Below are positions 44,301 to 52,789 of a stretch of 64,000 nucleotides of DNA, in pieces; the first letter of the stretch is position 1, and each line of letters starts with the position of its first letter. The notes beneath the pieces are model-generated. The model worked only from the letters and a program-made list of their open reading frames with translations. It had not been told where the DNA came from and did no database searches. Origin of the DNA: Maricaulis sp048270095 (GTDB lineage: Bacteria; Pseudomonadota; Alphaproteobacteria; Caulobacterales; Maricaulaceae); NCBI RefSeq assembly GCF_048270095.1, contig NZ_JBLWTL010000003.1, forward strand, positions 124,001 through 188,000. The letters run 5' to 3'. Position numbers and translations under genes: made by a program.

Positions 44301-47027
44301 GTATACCGCCTCATTGGCGCCGGTTGGCGTCACGCTGACCAGGCGCTGCCCGGCATAGTCGGTGATATCATTCCCGGCCAAGATCGACAGGGTCACGACA
44401 CCGTTCAGTGACGGCAGGTCCCCGCCATAGGCCACAAGTTGATAGACCGTCTCGCCAACTGGCTGCGACTGGCTCGCCGCAGCCAGGGGCTCGCCCGCTC
44501 CACCGCCGCCCCGTCCGAAGGTGAGCCTTGCCGTCGTACCGTCGAGCCCGAAATCCCGTTCATCAAGATTGGCAACAGGTTCGGAGAAGGTCACGATCCA
44601 TGTCAGGGTATCGGAGTTTGTCGTCTCGGAGAGCCATGCGGCTCGTTCGATCGAGGTGAGCACGGGCGCCGCTTGGTCACTGGTCAGGTTCAGCGTCTGG
44701 TCGCCGGCCAAAGTGCCATTACCGGCCTGGTCTTCGGCGACACCTGCGGCGATGCTGATCGTCACTTCGCCTTCCGCCAGCGGCGAGATGGCGAAGGAGA
44801 ATACATTGCCGTTCTGCGTCGGCTCGGCGGCGGTCGCATTGGTGAGGGTCAGATCGGAAGCGGTGAAGCCCGCAACCGCCTCATCAAACGTGACGGTCAG
44901 GATGAAATCCGCGCCCACAAAATCGCTGTCTACGGACAGCTGCGGTGTCGGGGCGGTATTGTCGACCACGACCTCCGCTTCATTTGCCCCGGTCGGCACT
45001 GCCGAGCGGTCAAGATAATTGCCGTTTGTATCGGTAATGTCATATCCAACCACGCTGAGCAGCACGGTCGAATTGAGCGAAGCGAGGTCTCCGCCAGATG
45101 CCTCCAGCAAATACACATCTGGCTGCGACTGCGAGACCGAGGTGATCGCCGCCGTCGAGGAAGACAGATAGAAGTCATCAGCCGAGACATTCTCGACGGC
45201 CTCGGAGAAGGTGACTTCCCAGGTCAAGGTATCGGAATTGGTCGGCGAACCGCCGGCCGTTACGAGTTCGACATCCGTGATGCGCGGAGCCGTGAAGTCG
45301 TAAAGGTAGGAGACCTGCTCCGGTGCCGCATGGCCATTGCCCGCGGGATCAGTCGCCGCGCCGGCGGGAAGATCGACCGTGACCAGCCCGTCGCCTTCCG
45401 GCCTAATCGTGACGATATAACTGTGCCCGAAAGGGTTGAGGGCTGTCGCCGTGCCATTTCCGACGATGAATTCATCCAGCTCGAGCCCGACCAACCGCTC
45501 GGTGGACTGCACAACGACGGTGAACTCACCATCCTGCTCAACCGTATCCGTGTCGGCGATGAAAGAGACGACGGGCGCGGTGCGATCAAGGGTGTAGCCC
45601 TGATCCCGCGTGCCCGTGGGGACATAGCTCGCCGGGTTGTTGCCATATTCGTCCGGATACGGGCCGCCGTCGCCAAAACGGATATAGACGTAACCCTCAT
45701 GCGTCGGCAGATCGCCGCCGGATGCCGTCACATAGAAGCCGACCGAATAGCGCACCACCTCGATCGTCCCGACGTCCACATTCCGCACCTCGAAGGCTTC
45801 AGGTGGGAGGCTGTAGCCGCGCGATATGCTTGAATACTGGAAATCCCACACCAATTCGGTCGCGTTTGTGTACTCCGTTGTCGAGGACATGCGACGAATA
45901 TGGGCCAGAACCGGCGCAGTATTCGAAACGTCGAAGGAATTTTCATTACTCCCTGACGGGGTCACATCGACCAAGGCGCGACCGTCGGTGTCTTCGATAT
46001 CCTGTGAAGCAGAAAAGCCGAGCGACACGACCCCCTCCAGCTCGGCAAGATCGCCGCCGCCGATCCGGACATTCCAGGCATTTCCGCCGGCCGACTGTGC
46101 GGTGACAACCGTGGCAGAGCTGCCAGTGACGCTGAAATCAGTCGCATCCACCCCGGTCACAGGCTTGGAAAACGTGACACGCCACCAGAGGTAATCCTCG
46201 TTCGTTGTCTCGTCCGAAGGGTCGTCGCGCTCGATCGAGAGAACGGTCGGCGGGCTCAAATCTGCCGCGATCGAAAATTGCGGCGCGGCCGGATTCGGGT
46301 TGCTGGCATCGTCATACAGGCTGCCAGCGGGAAGATCGACCGTTACGGTGCCGGTTGAGGACGGCCGCAAGGTGAAGGTGGCGCTGTACGCCCCCGGAAA
46401 GGAAAAACTCTCTACCACGGCATTACCCACCACGAGATCGGATTGGGTAAACGCGACAATAATGTCGGACCATCCGGCCTGCGGCGCACAGGTCATGCTC
46501 ACGGTAAATACATCGGTCACCGGCGCAGCCGCCGTCGTGGCGAAGGCGCATTCCGGCACGGTATTGTCGATCGTGATGGGCGATTCAGACACGGTATTCA
46601 GGTCGGTCAGCGCAACCCCGGTCAGACTCTCGATATCCTGACCTGCCTTGAGACGGACCCATACCTCCCCGTTCATATCCGCCAAGTCGCCACCGGAGAC
46701 GTCAGCCCAATAATACGAGGCGCTGACGGCGGTCCAGCCAGTGATGGTAGCGGTCGAACCGATCACCTCGAAGTCGGACGGATCGACATTGCGCACGTTC
46801 GCATTGAATTGGATCGAGGCGGTGAACGAGTCGGCATTGGTGTAGGTCGGCCCCCCCGTGGACAAGAGGCGCGGCGCGGGATCGCTTGCCTCGGCGCCGG
46901 GCGTCAGGCCTGCGCCCGCGATGAGGGCAGCGGCGAGCATGGCCGTCACCAGCCCCACTGTTTTCGCGCCAGTGCCGCGACACATGCGGACAAGCCTGCC
47001 AAATGCAGCCGAACCAAAACCGATCAT
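41349..47027 (-). CDS. Large Ig-repeat autotransporter (type V) surface protein
   Basis: 1,892-aa surface protein. ATG 47027 follows AGGGAG by 7 bases. A Sec signal ends near Ala-Glu-Ala (about residue 48). The passenger holds about 12 Ig-like modules of two kinds: a longer one with TN(S/A)D.L.W.VTFS and GGDL..LNG.V, and a shorter one with FSEDV.GLELED..VGN and AGNE. The order is roughly L-S-L-L-S-L-S-L-S-S-S-S. Three Gly/Ala-rich inserts interrupt it. Next come a BACON-like domain (VTNPGSQPVEFRT), a domain with two Cys (SITCTG...SIVCTF) and a beta-barrel autotransporter domain (about 1620-1892) ending LRLSFN. Likely an adhesin or biofilm protein. Confidence 0.9.
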   Translation of the reverse strand: MIGFGSAAFGRLVRMCRGTGAKTVGLVTAMLAAALIAGAGLTPGAEASDPAPRLLSTGGPTYTNADSFTASIQFNANVRNVDPSDFEVIGSTATITGWTAVSASYYWADVSGGDLADMNGEVWVRLKAGQDIESLTGVALTDLNTVSESPITIDNTVPECAFATTAAAPVTDVFTVSMTCAPQAGWSDIIVAFTQSDLVVGNAVVESFSFPGAYSATFTLRPSSTGTVTVDLPAGSLYDDASNPNPAAPQFSIAADLSPPTVLSIERDDPSDETTNEDYLWWRVTFSKPVTGVDATDFSVTGSSATVVTAQSAGGNAWNVRIGGGDLAELEGVVSLGFSASQDIEDTDGRALVDVTPSGSNENSFDVSNTAPVLAHIRRMSSTTEYTNATELVWDFQYSSISRGYSLPPEAFEVRNVDVGTIEVVRYSVGFYVTASGGDLPTHEGYVYIRFGDGGPYPDEYGNNPASYVPTGTRDQGYTLDRTAPVVSFIADTDTVEQDGEFTVVVQSTERLVGLELDEFIVGNGTATALNPFGHSYIVTIRPEGDGLVTVDLPAGAATDPAGNGHAAPEQVSYLYDFTAPRITDVELVTAGGSPTNSDTLTWEVTFSEAVENVSADDFYLSSSTAAITSVSQSQPDVYLLEASGGDLASLNSTVLLSVVGYDITDTNGNYLDRSAVPTGANEAEVVVDNTAPTPQLSVDSDFVGADFILTVTFDEAVAGFTASDLTLTNATAAEPTQNGNVFSFAISPLAEGEVTISIAAGVAEDQAGNGTLAGDQTLNLTSDQAAPVLTSIERAAWLSETTNSDTLTWIVTFSEPVANLDERDFGLDGTTARLTFGRGGGGAGEPLAAASQSQPVGETVYQLVAYGGDLPSLNGVVTLSILAGNDITDYAGQRLVSVTPTGANEAVYTLVNDVIAPTVVLSSAETGPVSGPFTLDIVFSEDVIGLELRGIVVGNGTATDFSGGSGAGNAPRRGEAAAVGGFAAAEYTVTITPTADGDVTVDLEGGAARDLSGNPSQLATQFVIAADLTAPTVVLSTESADPVSGAFALAVTFSEDISGLALEDLVVGNGAASDLTGSGADYSVTITPAADGDVTVDLAAGAAQDAAGNESLVATQFSISTDGTAPSVVLSSEASEPAIGAFALTVAFSEDVTGLELEDFVVVNADLSDLTGSGAGYELTVTPTAGSPVTVDLPVGAVIDAAGNANLAAEQFSIITDNTPPTLAITLPGEETEGPFIANFTFSEDVTGFELDDIGASNADLSEFTTVSASEYTALVTPQTIGTIEITVDAGVAEDAAGNGNEAASASIDAVAQPIEVEVVLGSDVEDPTDVTATAAVTNPGSQPVEFRTEADVDWLDVDPLTGTIPAFGEVQLTITVNALANDLPAGTYTGTVTVINLSGGGAAAKGPNAETRASGDTIVVAIPLTVSIAERRGTIQLVSTTPGGVQRDATFEFASSDTDLDQISLTTAAGYAASSPVRKLLGQYDVIQSAPDGWRLDSITCTGDSDSGSVIDLATGRVDIDLDANESIVCTFANTRDETEVRLATQRAIRNFMVRRGDRLLSAAPDLTRRVRDRDTSSAGQFSADINGGNRMVSLGTSMAGIRNHAAATEPQMPGASGAATANAGGADIWLAANYSAVSDDRSGDAADSAFGVVQLGIDWAFGDSTVAGLMVQHDWADETTDEIAVQAGALRGARVSGSGWMAGPYLVQEIGQGAWLDVLALYGKSDNRVDPLGLYEDSFETTRFLIRMNLSGEWQSGAWRVRPSASLAHFQETQDAYFDTLGIDIPEQTIAIGRMQAGPEFAYRILRTDGGWWEPSLGLTGVWDYNPAELLDVNGQLVGTGGLRANAKLGLRGQLAPGASIAFEADIDGLGDGDFEARSARIELRLSFN

Positions 47028-47269
47028 ACCATCACTCCCTTTAGCACCTGCGCAGTGCAAGCGGCGCTCCCCCCTGAAGCGGCCAGCTTGCTGCGAGGTC
47101 CGGCGGACCTCGCCTGCGCGTCCCCTGTCCTGACGCTCACCCATGGGTCAGCGCAATTTTGGGTTTGATTTCAATTCGATTGACCACGCTTTCCGGTTCA
47201 GCAACAATCACCCAAATGGGTGGTTTTCACCGCCTCACCCGAATAGATTCGCCACTTCAAGGGTCAGCC
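47028..47269. promoter_or_regulatory. Divergent intergenic region with two ACCCA-type palindromes
   Basis: ACCCATGGGT (47139-47148) and CACCCAAATGGGTG (47209-47222) are inverted repeats sharing the ACCCA/TGGGT arms, about 70 bases apart. The first is perfect; the second is CACCCA-AA-TGGGTG. They lie between the divergent autotransporter (start 47027) and the GPH symporter (start 47270) and look like paired operator sites for one regulator. No promoter could be fixed with confidence. Confidence 0.45.
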
Positions 47270-48664
47270 ATGACCGAATCCACGCCGCCCGCTGACGCCC
47301 CTCCGGGCACGGGAAGGCTGAACGTTGCGACCCGGCTGGGCTATGGACTCGGAGATTTCGGATTTGTCGCCGCTTGGCAGGGAGCGGCGCTTTTCCTGCT
47401 CTATTTCTACACTGATGTTCTGCACCTCTCGCCCTGGATGGCCGGTGCGATCTATCTCGCTGGGATGGTCTGGGACGCCATCTCCGATCCCTTGATCGCG
47501 ATCTGGACGGAACGCCATGCAGCGCAGCGCGGCCGCTATGGCACAATCATGCGATGGGCCGCTTTGCCCGTCGGGTTGAGCTACCTGGTCATGTTCTCAA
47601 TTCCGACTGGCGGAACGCTGCTGACAGCAGCAGCGGCCCTGTTGAGTCATCTGGTTTTCCGCACCGCCTATACCTGCGCCAGCATGCCGTACAACACGCT
47701 GCCCGCGCGCCTGACCGGCGACAGCGACGAACGCAGCGCACTATCGGCGCTGCGGGTGATCGGCGCCGCGCTGGGCGGATTGACCGTCGCGATCGCCACC
47801 CCTCTCCTGGTGCAAGCTGCGGCCGAGGCCGGCGAAGCGGCGGGCTACCGGCTAGCCGCAGTGGCAACGGGCGCGCTCGCGGCTACGATCCTGATCATTT
47901 CCAGCCTCGCTATCCGCGAACCGCGCATCATGCGGTCAGTCAGTCCGTCGGCAAATGTGCTGCGCGATCTGCGGGAGTTGTGGCGGTTCACGGTTCGCAA
48001 TGGTCCACTGCAGCGGCTACTCACCCTGATGCTGCTGGCGACAATCGGCTTTGCGCTCTTCACGCAGAGCCAGCTCTATTTCTTGCAACACGTGTTGCAG
48101 CAACCGGCGCTCACCGCACCGGTCCTGGCCGGTCCGGCCCTGGCGATGATCGTCACGGCACCGCTCTGGATGATGCTCGCCGCCCGCACCAGCAAACGCG
48201 CCACGCTGATGGCTGGCCTCCTGGTCGCGGCGGCAGGCTATGTGCTGATGGGTTTCGCACCCGCAGCCAGCCCCGGCCTCGCCCTGTTGAGTGTGGCCGT
48301 CATCGGCACCGGCAGCGCCGCCATCCCGGTGATGTTCTGGTCGATGGTGCCGGACGTGATCGATTACGGGCAGTTGCAGACAGGTCTGCGGGTTGAGGCT
48401 CGCACCTTCGGCCTGACCACATTCGTCCAGAAATGCGCCGCCGGAATCGCGGCCCTGGTCGCCGGTGGCCTTCTGGCCCTGTCCGGCTATGCGCCCGACA
48501 TTGCACAGCCTTCAGAAAGCCTCGGAACGATAACCGCGTTGGTCTCCTGGCTGCCTGCCGCCTTCATGCTGGCCATGGTCGCTGTCGTCCGCGGCTACCC
48601 TGTCAGTCGCGAGCACCACTCCGAGATTATCGAACAGCTCGGCAGAAAGCGCGGCGCAGAGTGA
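47270..48664 (+). CDS. GPH-family sugar:cation symporter (MelB-like MFS)
   Basis: 464-aa inner-membrane transporter with 12 helices. The N-terminal YGLGDFGFVAAW segment, the helix-2 motif AGMVWDAISDPLIAIW with conserved Asp residues, and the central loop FRTAYTCASMPYNTLPARLTGD fit the glycoside-pentoside-hexuronide family. AAGGG lies 6 bases before ATG 47270. It is divergent from the autotransporter. Substrate is unknown; many environmental homologues carry oligosaccharides or glycosides. Confidence 0.88.
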   Translation: MTESTPPADAPPGTGRLNVATRLGYGLGDFGFVAAWQGAALFLLYFYTDVLHLSPWMAGAIYLAGMVWDAISDPLIAIWTERHAAQRGRYGTIMRWAALPVGLSYLVMFSIPTGGTLLTAAAALLSHLVFRTAYTCASMPYNTLPARLTGDSDERSALSALRVIGAALGGLTVAIATPLLVQAAAEAGEAAGYRLAAVATGALAATILIISSLAIREPRIMRSVSPSANVLRDLRELWRFTVRNGPLQRLLTLMLLATIGFALFTQSQLYFLQHVLQQPALTAPVLAGPALAMIVTAPLWMMLAARTSKRATLMAGLLVAAAGYVLMGFAPAASPGLALLSVAVIGTGSAAIPVMFWSMVPDVIDYGQLQTGLRVEARTFGLTTFVQKCAAGIAALVAGGLLALSGYAPDIAQPSESLGTITALVSWLPAAFMLAMVAVVRGYPVSREHHSEIIEQLGRKRGAE

Positions 48665-48767
48665 CGGAACGCCTCACCCTTTCGGGTGGTTGAGCCGGCG
48701 GGCGGGTGGTGGCAAGTTGTCGCCTGGCAACGCAATGGCGATTGCACCGGGTACCGGAAGGCCTGAC

Positions 48768-50576
48768 ATGAGCGACACCGCCCGGGACGACCCTTCGCAC
48801 ACCTCATTCACCCCCAAAACGTCTGGACGCGCCCAATCGCCTATCATTGCTGAACTTGATCAAGTGCGCCTTGACCAGGCCAGGTTGCTGCATAAGCGCA
48901 CGCACCTGTCATGTATCATTGTCCAGTGCGTGATCATCTACCTGGCTGCGCTCGTCATCCTGAACGGTGACCTGCACTTTGCAGGTGTCTGGCTCGCTGC
49001 CACCAGCACCATGGTCGCCATCGTCTATATTTCCGCCAGACTGATGGCTCCAGACGGGGTGACAGCACAGAACTACAAGCGCTATCTGTTCATCCACACC
49101 GCGATCTCGGGCCTGACAGGCCTGGTCTGGGGTGGGTTGGCGAGCGCCTATCTCGACCCCGGCGATCTGTTCGACCTGTTCATCGCGATCAATATGGCGT
49201 TCTCGATCACGGTCGGCGGCATGCTGCCGAGCGCCGAATACCGGCCCACCTATATCAGTCTGGCGACCGGGACCCTGGTGCCGTTTTCCATCTACTGGCT
49301 GCTGACCGTTGATGGCCCGCTCCGCATTATCGGGGTCGGCCTGCTGATCTATTATTCGTTTGGATTGCTCGTCAGCGCCCGGGCGGAAGTGCAGACCATC
49401 GCCACCCTCGCCGCCGAGCGCACCCGCGACCTGACGCGCCAGCTACAGGAGCAGAACCGTGTGATCGAACAGGCCAGTGCCAGCAAGTCGCGCTTTCTCG
49501 CCGCGACCAGCCACGACATGTCGCAACCCCTGCAGGCGCAGAGCTTTTTCATCACCGCCATGCGCCGGACGCTGAACCAGCCCGAACAGGTCGAGCTGCT
49601 CGACAAGATCGAGGCGTGCTGGCGCAGCCAGCAACACCTGTTGCAGGCCCTTGTCGAAACGGCCCGACTCGATAGCGGTGCCATCATCGCGCGCCGGCGC
49701 GTCTTCGGTCTCGCAACAATCATGGACACGCTCAGGGCTGAATTTGCCGAGCTCGCTTCACGCGGAAAAGTCGAGCTCAGGATTAGCGGGGCACCGGTTG
49801 GCGTCGAGAGCGATCCGCTGCTGGTCACGCGCATCCTGCGCAACCTCCTCGGCAATGCGGTCAAATTCACCCCGCCCGGCGGACAGGTCGAACTCTCGTG
49901 GACACGCGAAGGTGAGACGGCCTTCATCGAGGTCCGCGATACCGGCCCAGGCATCTCGACCATCGATCGCGACCGGATATTTGACGAATATGTCCAGCTG
50001 GAACCGACCGCCGGCGAAGCCCGCGAGGGCCTGGGACTCGGGCTCACAATTGTCCGTCAGCTCGCCCGCAAGCTCGAGATCGAATTACGCTTCGACAGCA
50101 CCCCCGGCGCAGGCACACGGGCCGGTATTGTCCTGCCAGTCCGGAACCTTGATGAAGTGGCGGCCCCCATTCAGACGGAGGTCGAAGGCGTCCCGGGCTC
50201 CCCCCTGGTCCTGCTGGTCGAGGATGAGGCTGCGCTGCGCGAGGGTTTGACGATGCTTCTAACCGATTGGGGGTGCCGCGTCATTGCCGCGGCTTCCGGA
50301 CACGAAGCGCTGGAATTGCTCTCCTGGGCCGATGCCGAACCGGCGCTCCTGATCATCGACAAACGGCTGGCCGACGGCGAAGATGGTCTGGATACGATCC
50401 TCGCCTTGCGCGCCGAAGTCGTCGCCGACATTCCGGCCGTCCTGCTGACAGGCGACATCTACCAGTTCGAGCGTGCCGGCGGCATCGAGAACATGACGGT
50501 CCTGGCCAAGCCGGCCGACGCCACGCAATTGCACGCCATTCTGCTGGAAACCGTCGCGCCGTCGCGCCGAACCTGA
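48768..50576 (+). CDS. Hybrid sensor histidine kinase with C-terminal receiver domain
   Basis: About 602 aa. An N-terminal membrane module of about six helices (residues 45-200) has no recognised periplasmic ligand domain. The phosphoacceptor motif is FLAATSHDMSQPLQAQ. The ATPase part shows N-box LLGNAVKFTPPGG, DTGPGIS and GLGLGLTIV. The C-terminal receiver (about 485-600) has the acidic pair VEDE, the phospho-Asp in LLIIDKRLADG and a Lys in LAKPAD. GGAAGG lies 7 bases before ATG 48768. It converges on a LuxR-type regulator with 8 bases between the stops, a common cognate pair arrangement. Confidence 0.92.
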   Translation: MSDTARDDPSHTSFTPKTSGRAQSPIIAELDQVRLDQARLLHKRTHLSCIIVQCVIIYLAALVILNGDLHFAGVWLAATSTMVAIVYISARLMAPDGVTAQNYKRYLFIHTAISGLTGLVWGGLASAYLDPGDLFDLFIAINMAFSITVGGMLPSAEYRPTYISLATGTLVPFSIYWLLTVDGPLRIIGVGLLIYYSFGLLVSARAEVQTIATLAAERTRDLTRQLQEQNRVIEQASASKSRFLAATSHDMSQPLQAQSFFITAMRRTLNQPEQVELLDKIEACWRSQQHLLQALVETARLDSGAIIARRRVFGLATIMDTLRAEFAELASRGKVELRISGAPVGVESDPLLVTRILRNLLGNAVKFTPPGGQVELSWTREGETAFIEVRDTGPGISTIDRDRIFDEYVQLEPTAGEAREGLGLGLTIVRQLARKLEIELRFDSTPGAGTRAGIVLPVRNLDEVAAPIQTEVEGVPGSPLVLLVEDEAALREGLTMLLTDWGCRVIAAASGHEALELLSWADAEPALLIIDKRLADGEDGLDTILALRAEVVADIPAVLLTGDIYQFERAGGIENMTVLAKPADATQLHAILLETVAPSRRT

Positions 50577-50584
50577 CCTGCGCG

Positions 50585-51235
50585 CTAGATCAGACCAAGC
50601 GCCTGAGCCTTGCGCATACAAGCGGTACGGGTGTGGACATCGAGCGCCTCGAAAATGGCGCGCATATGCGATTTGACGGTATTTTCGCTGATATTGAGTG
50701 TGCTGGCGATTTCCTTGTTGGTGACACCGCCCCCCATCAGATGAAGGATTTCAAGCTGGCGCGGGCCCAGCCGGGGCAGTTGCCGGTCGGCCTCAGGATG
50801 CCAGTCCTCGGGGGCGTGATCTCCGACGCTTTCGGCTTGCACGCCAAAGAAGCTGGCCCGCCCTGCCAGGATACCATCGACCGCTGCAAGCATGGTCTCC
50901 GTATCGGCCGACTTGTGGACAAATCCCCGCGCACCCAGCCTTTTCATCTCGGCAACCGGCGGCTCGGCGCCGATTCCGGACAGCATCAGCACCGGACAAC
51001 GAGACTTACGCTCCCGGATCGCCGCAAGCAGCGCCAGCCCGTTCATCGTCCGCATCACCAGATCGAGAATAATCAAATCATAATTTGAATCGGGCCCGAA
51101 AGCTTTCAGGAAGGCGACTGGATCATCAAAGACCTCGACGGTGTATCCCTCACGCAACTGCATCAGCAGCGCGCTGAAACCGTCGGAGAACATGCGGTGA
51201 TCATCGACCAGCGCGAGACGTCGCGTCGCACTCAT
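50585..51235 (-). CDS. NarL/FixJ-family response regulator
   Basis: 216-aa two-domain regulator. The receiver has the acidic pair VDDH, phospho-Asp in LIILDLVM (near residue 57), Ser in LMLSGIG and Lys in GFVHKSA. The LuxR-type DNA-binding domain shows LGPRQLEILHLMGGGVTNKEIASTLNISENTVKSHM. It is tail to tail with the hybrid kinase and probably acts with it. No link to nitrate sensing should be assumed, as the nar cluster is 20 kb away. Confidence 0.92.
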   Translation of the reverse strand: MSATRRLALVDDHRMFSDGFSALLMQLREGYTVEVFDDPVAFLKAFGPDSNYDLIILDLVMRTMNGLALLAAIRERKSRCPVLMLSGIGAEPPVAEMKRLGARGFVHKSADTETMLAAVDGILAGRASFFGVQAESVGDHAPEDWHPEADRQLPRLGPRQLEILHLMGGGVTNKEIASTLNISENTVKSHMRAIFEALDVHTRTACMRKAQALGLI

Positions 51236-51884
51236 TTTCCGAACATCTCCGGCATGCGCGCCTCCCTGGTCCCGGTCGGAGCGTTATTCTCCAAACACTC
51301 AAGGCCACGACCATCTAGCGCGCAAGCGCGAACTTCGCAAACCATGGAACGCGCTGCCCCGACTACCTGACGCTTCCGCCCGCACTCAGAATTTCACGAT
51401 CTATTTTGCGAATAGCGGCCCGAACTGTCGCCAGCAGAAGCCCACTGTGTCTCAGATGCTGCCAGGGATACATTCGTGAAGCAGACGCTCGACGTTTCGG
51501 AGCGAGAGCGGGAAACGCCTGTGCATCGTCACGGCCAAGCGAGTGAGTTCGCCTGAAACCTGCCGATCTTGGATCGGGGGCCTATCCAGGGATAGCTGAG
51601 AAGGGAAAACCTCTCGCTCAAGCCCGGCCCTCTCGGACACCACCGGAATTGAACCCCATATGCTGGACAGTGTGCACCAATTGGAACGGCAGAGAGTCGC
51701 TGCCCTTAGAGAGGAAATTAGTTTGGGGGGGTGTATGGGGGTGGACCCAGTCTTGCGCGGAAGGGGCCCCGGTTTTCACCTCAAGCTCAACCCCGAAACC
51801 CGTCTTGAGGGTCTGGCCCAAACTGAAAGAGGTGCCGCCAGCCCTGTGCAAACCAATCTCGTAAATGAATTCGCCGCCCGACGC
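51236..51884. other. Gene-poor stretch with IS scar and G-runs
   Basis: This stretch of about 650 bases has no convincing gene. It contains the IS6 transposase scar at 51470-51556, a small CTATCC/GGATAG hairpin near 51583-51597, and two G-runs (seven and five Gs) around 51722-51741. A short open frame at 51660-52007 has no start signal, overlaps the ArsR gene and resembles no known protein. The region looks like decayed insertion DNA. Confidence 0.6.
51470..51556 (-). pseudogene. IS6-family transposase fragment
   Basis: The minus strand encodes SGELTRLAVTMHRRFPLSL and continues RNVERLLHEC, which aligns with SPEIIRLAVMMYVRFPLSL-RNVEDLLHEC of the IS6 transposase at 40527-41228. Homology stops abruptly after the Cys. 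Only about 29 codons of the N-terminal region survive, so this is an old scar of a related but distinct element. Confidence 0.7.
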
Positions 51885-52208
51885 TCAGGGCAAACTTCTT
51901 TCGGGGTGGCCTGTGAGTTCGGCAGAATCGCCGAGGATGTCGGATATTATCATTTTGGCAAGCCAGCGCGTCCCATCGGTGCTTGCCGCGTAGTACATGA
52001 ATTGTGAGCGTCGTTCAGCACGGATCAACCCCGCCCGTTCCAGGGTCTGCAGGTGGCCTGTCATGGTCGATCGCGGCACTTCATGGTGCGCGGCCAGATC
52101 GCCCGCGGACACCGAGAGTGGATATCGCGCGCAGAGACGCCGAAATAGATCCAGGCGCACCGGATGGGACAGGCCGGCAAGCGCGGCAACGGCTCTTCGA
52201 TTTGTCAT
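51885..52208 (-). CDS. ArsR-family winged-helix regulator
   Basis: 107-aa repressor-type protein. LSHPVRLDLFRRL opens the fold, and the recognition region is AGDLAAHHEVPRSTMTGHLQTLERAGLI, followed by a wing with RRSQFMYYAAS. The CxC metal site of ArsR/SmtB proteins is absent, so it is not expected to sense arsenic or cadmium that way. ATG 52208 gives the usual family N-terminus; in-frame ATG 52232 or GTG 52241 are possible. No obvious target gene is beside it. Confidence 0.85.
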   Translation of the reverse strand: MTNRRAVAALAGLSHPVRLDLFRRLCARYPLSVSAGDLAAHHEVPRSTMTGHLQTLERAGLIRAERRSQFMYYAASTDGTRWLAKMIISDILGDSAELTGHPERSLP

Positions 52209-52297
52209 GCCGGCAAATTGCAGGACAAGCATGACCGGCACATCGAATTTTCGTGAATGTTTTGCAACGACGCGAATTCGGCAAAGGCCGGTGACCG

Positions 52298-52789
52298 CTA
52301 GTCCCGACGGCAGGAATAGTGACCGAGAACCGGAATGACCCTGCGGCTTCCATCACCCCCCTCGAGGCGCAAGACAGCGCGATTCATGCGCAATCCGTCC
52401 GCAACGATTTCACTAAAATAGCCGGAGATCACAACTTCGCTCACCATCCCGGCACCCGGGAAGCGGCGCTCGTAGAGATCGCCCACCGCGATCACACCCC
52501 CGACCGACGGGCGACCCCGACGCACCACTTCCGCATCCACCAGAAAGCTGATTTCACCGCGGGTGAGGTTTTCGAAAGCCAACAGATCGTGCGGACCATC
52601 CGCGCGCCAAAGGAAGACGCCGCACTCTCCGGAATCAAGCCGTTGCGGTCCCAGCGAGGTCATCGGCCCCAGCGCGACCGGATCCTCGGTCATCGGCGAC
52701 GCGTTCGCGGGAAGGGGTGTTGGCAGGGACTGACAGGCTGTCGCTGTGAGGCTCAGATAAGCCAGGACGATGATCGCCTCACTCCGCAT
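52298..52789 (-). CDS. Lipoprotein at the end of the type II secretion operon, unknown function
   Basis: 163 aa with a lipoprotein-like signal ending LTATAC (Cys near residue 19), so it is probably anchored in a membrane. The mature part starts with a Pro/Ser linker and contains a compact domain with ECGVFLWRADGP, beta-rich segments and a C-terminal HYSCRRD. The two later Cys residues may form a disulfide. Its ATG overlaps the gspN stop by 11 bases, so it belongs to the operon. It is not recognisably GspS or AspS. As no other pilotin is in the operon, a role in secretin assembly is a possibility. Confidence 0.75.
   Translation of the reverse strand: MRSEAIIVLAYLSLTATACQSLPTPLPANASPMTEDPVALGPMTSLGPQRLDSGECGVFLWRADGPHDLLAFENLTRGEISFLVDAEVVRRGRPSVGGVIAVGDLYERRFPGAGMVSEVVISGYFSEIVADGLRMNRAVLRLEGGDGSRRVIPVLGHYSCRRD

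Noticed and set aside
46443..47168. Plus-strand open frame antisense to the autotransporter start
   Set aside because: It lies within the signal and first Ig module coding of the opposite gene and has no protein-like features.
50585..51235. Assignment of the LuxR-type regulator as NarL of the nitrate system
   Set aside because: It pairs by position with the hybrid kinase and is about 20 kb from the nar genes; no NarX-like sensor features were found.
51660..52007. Possible 115-aa gene
   Set aside because: No start signal, overlaps the ArsR gene, contains G-run coding, and resembles nothing known.
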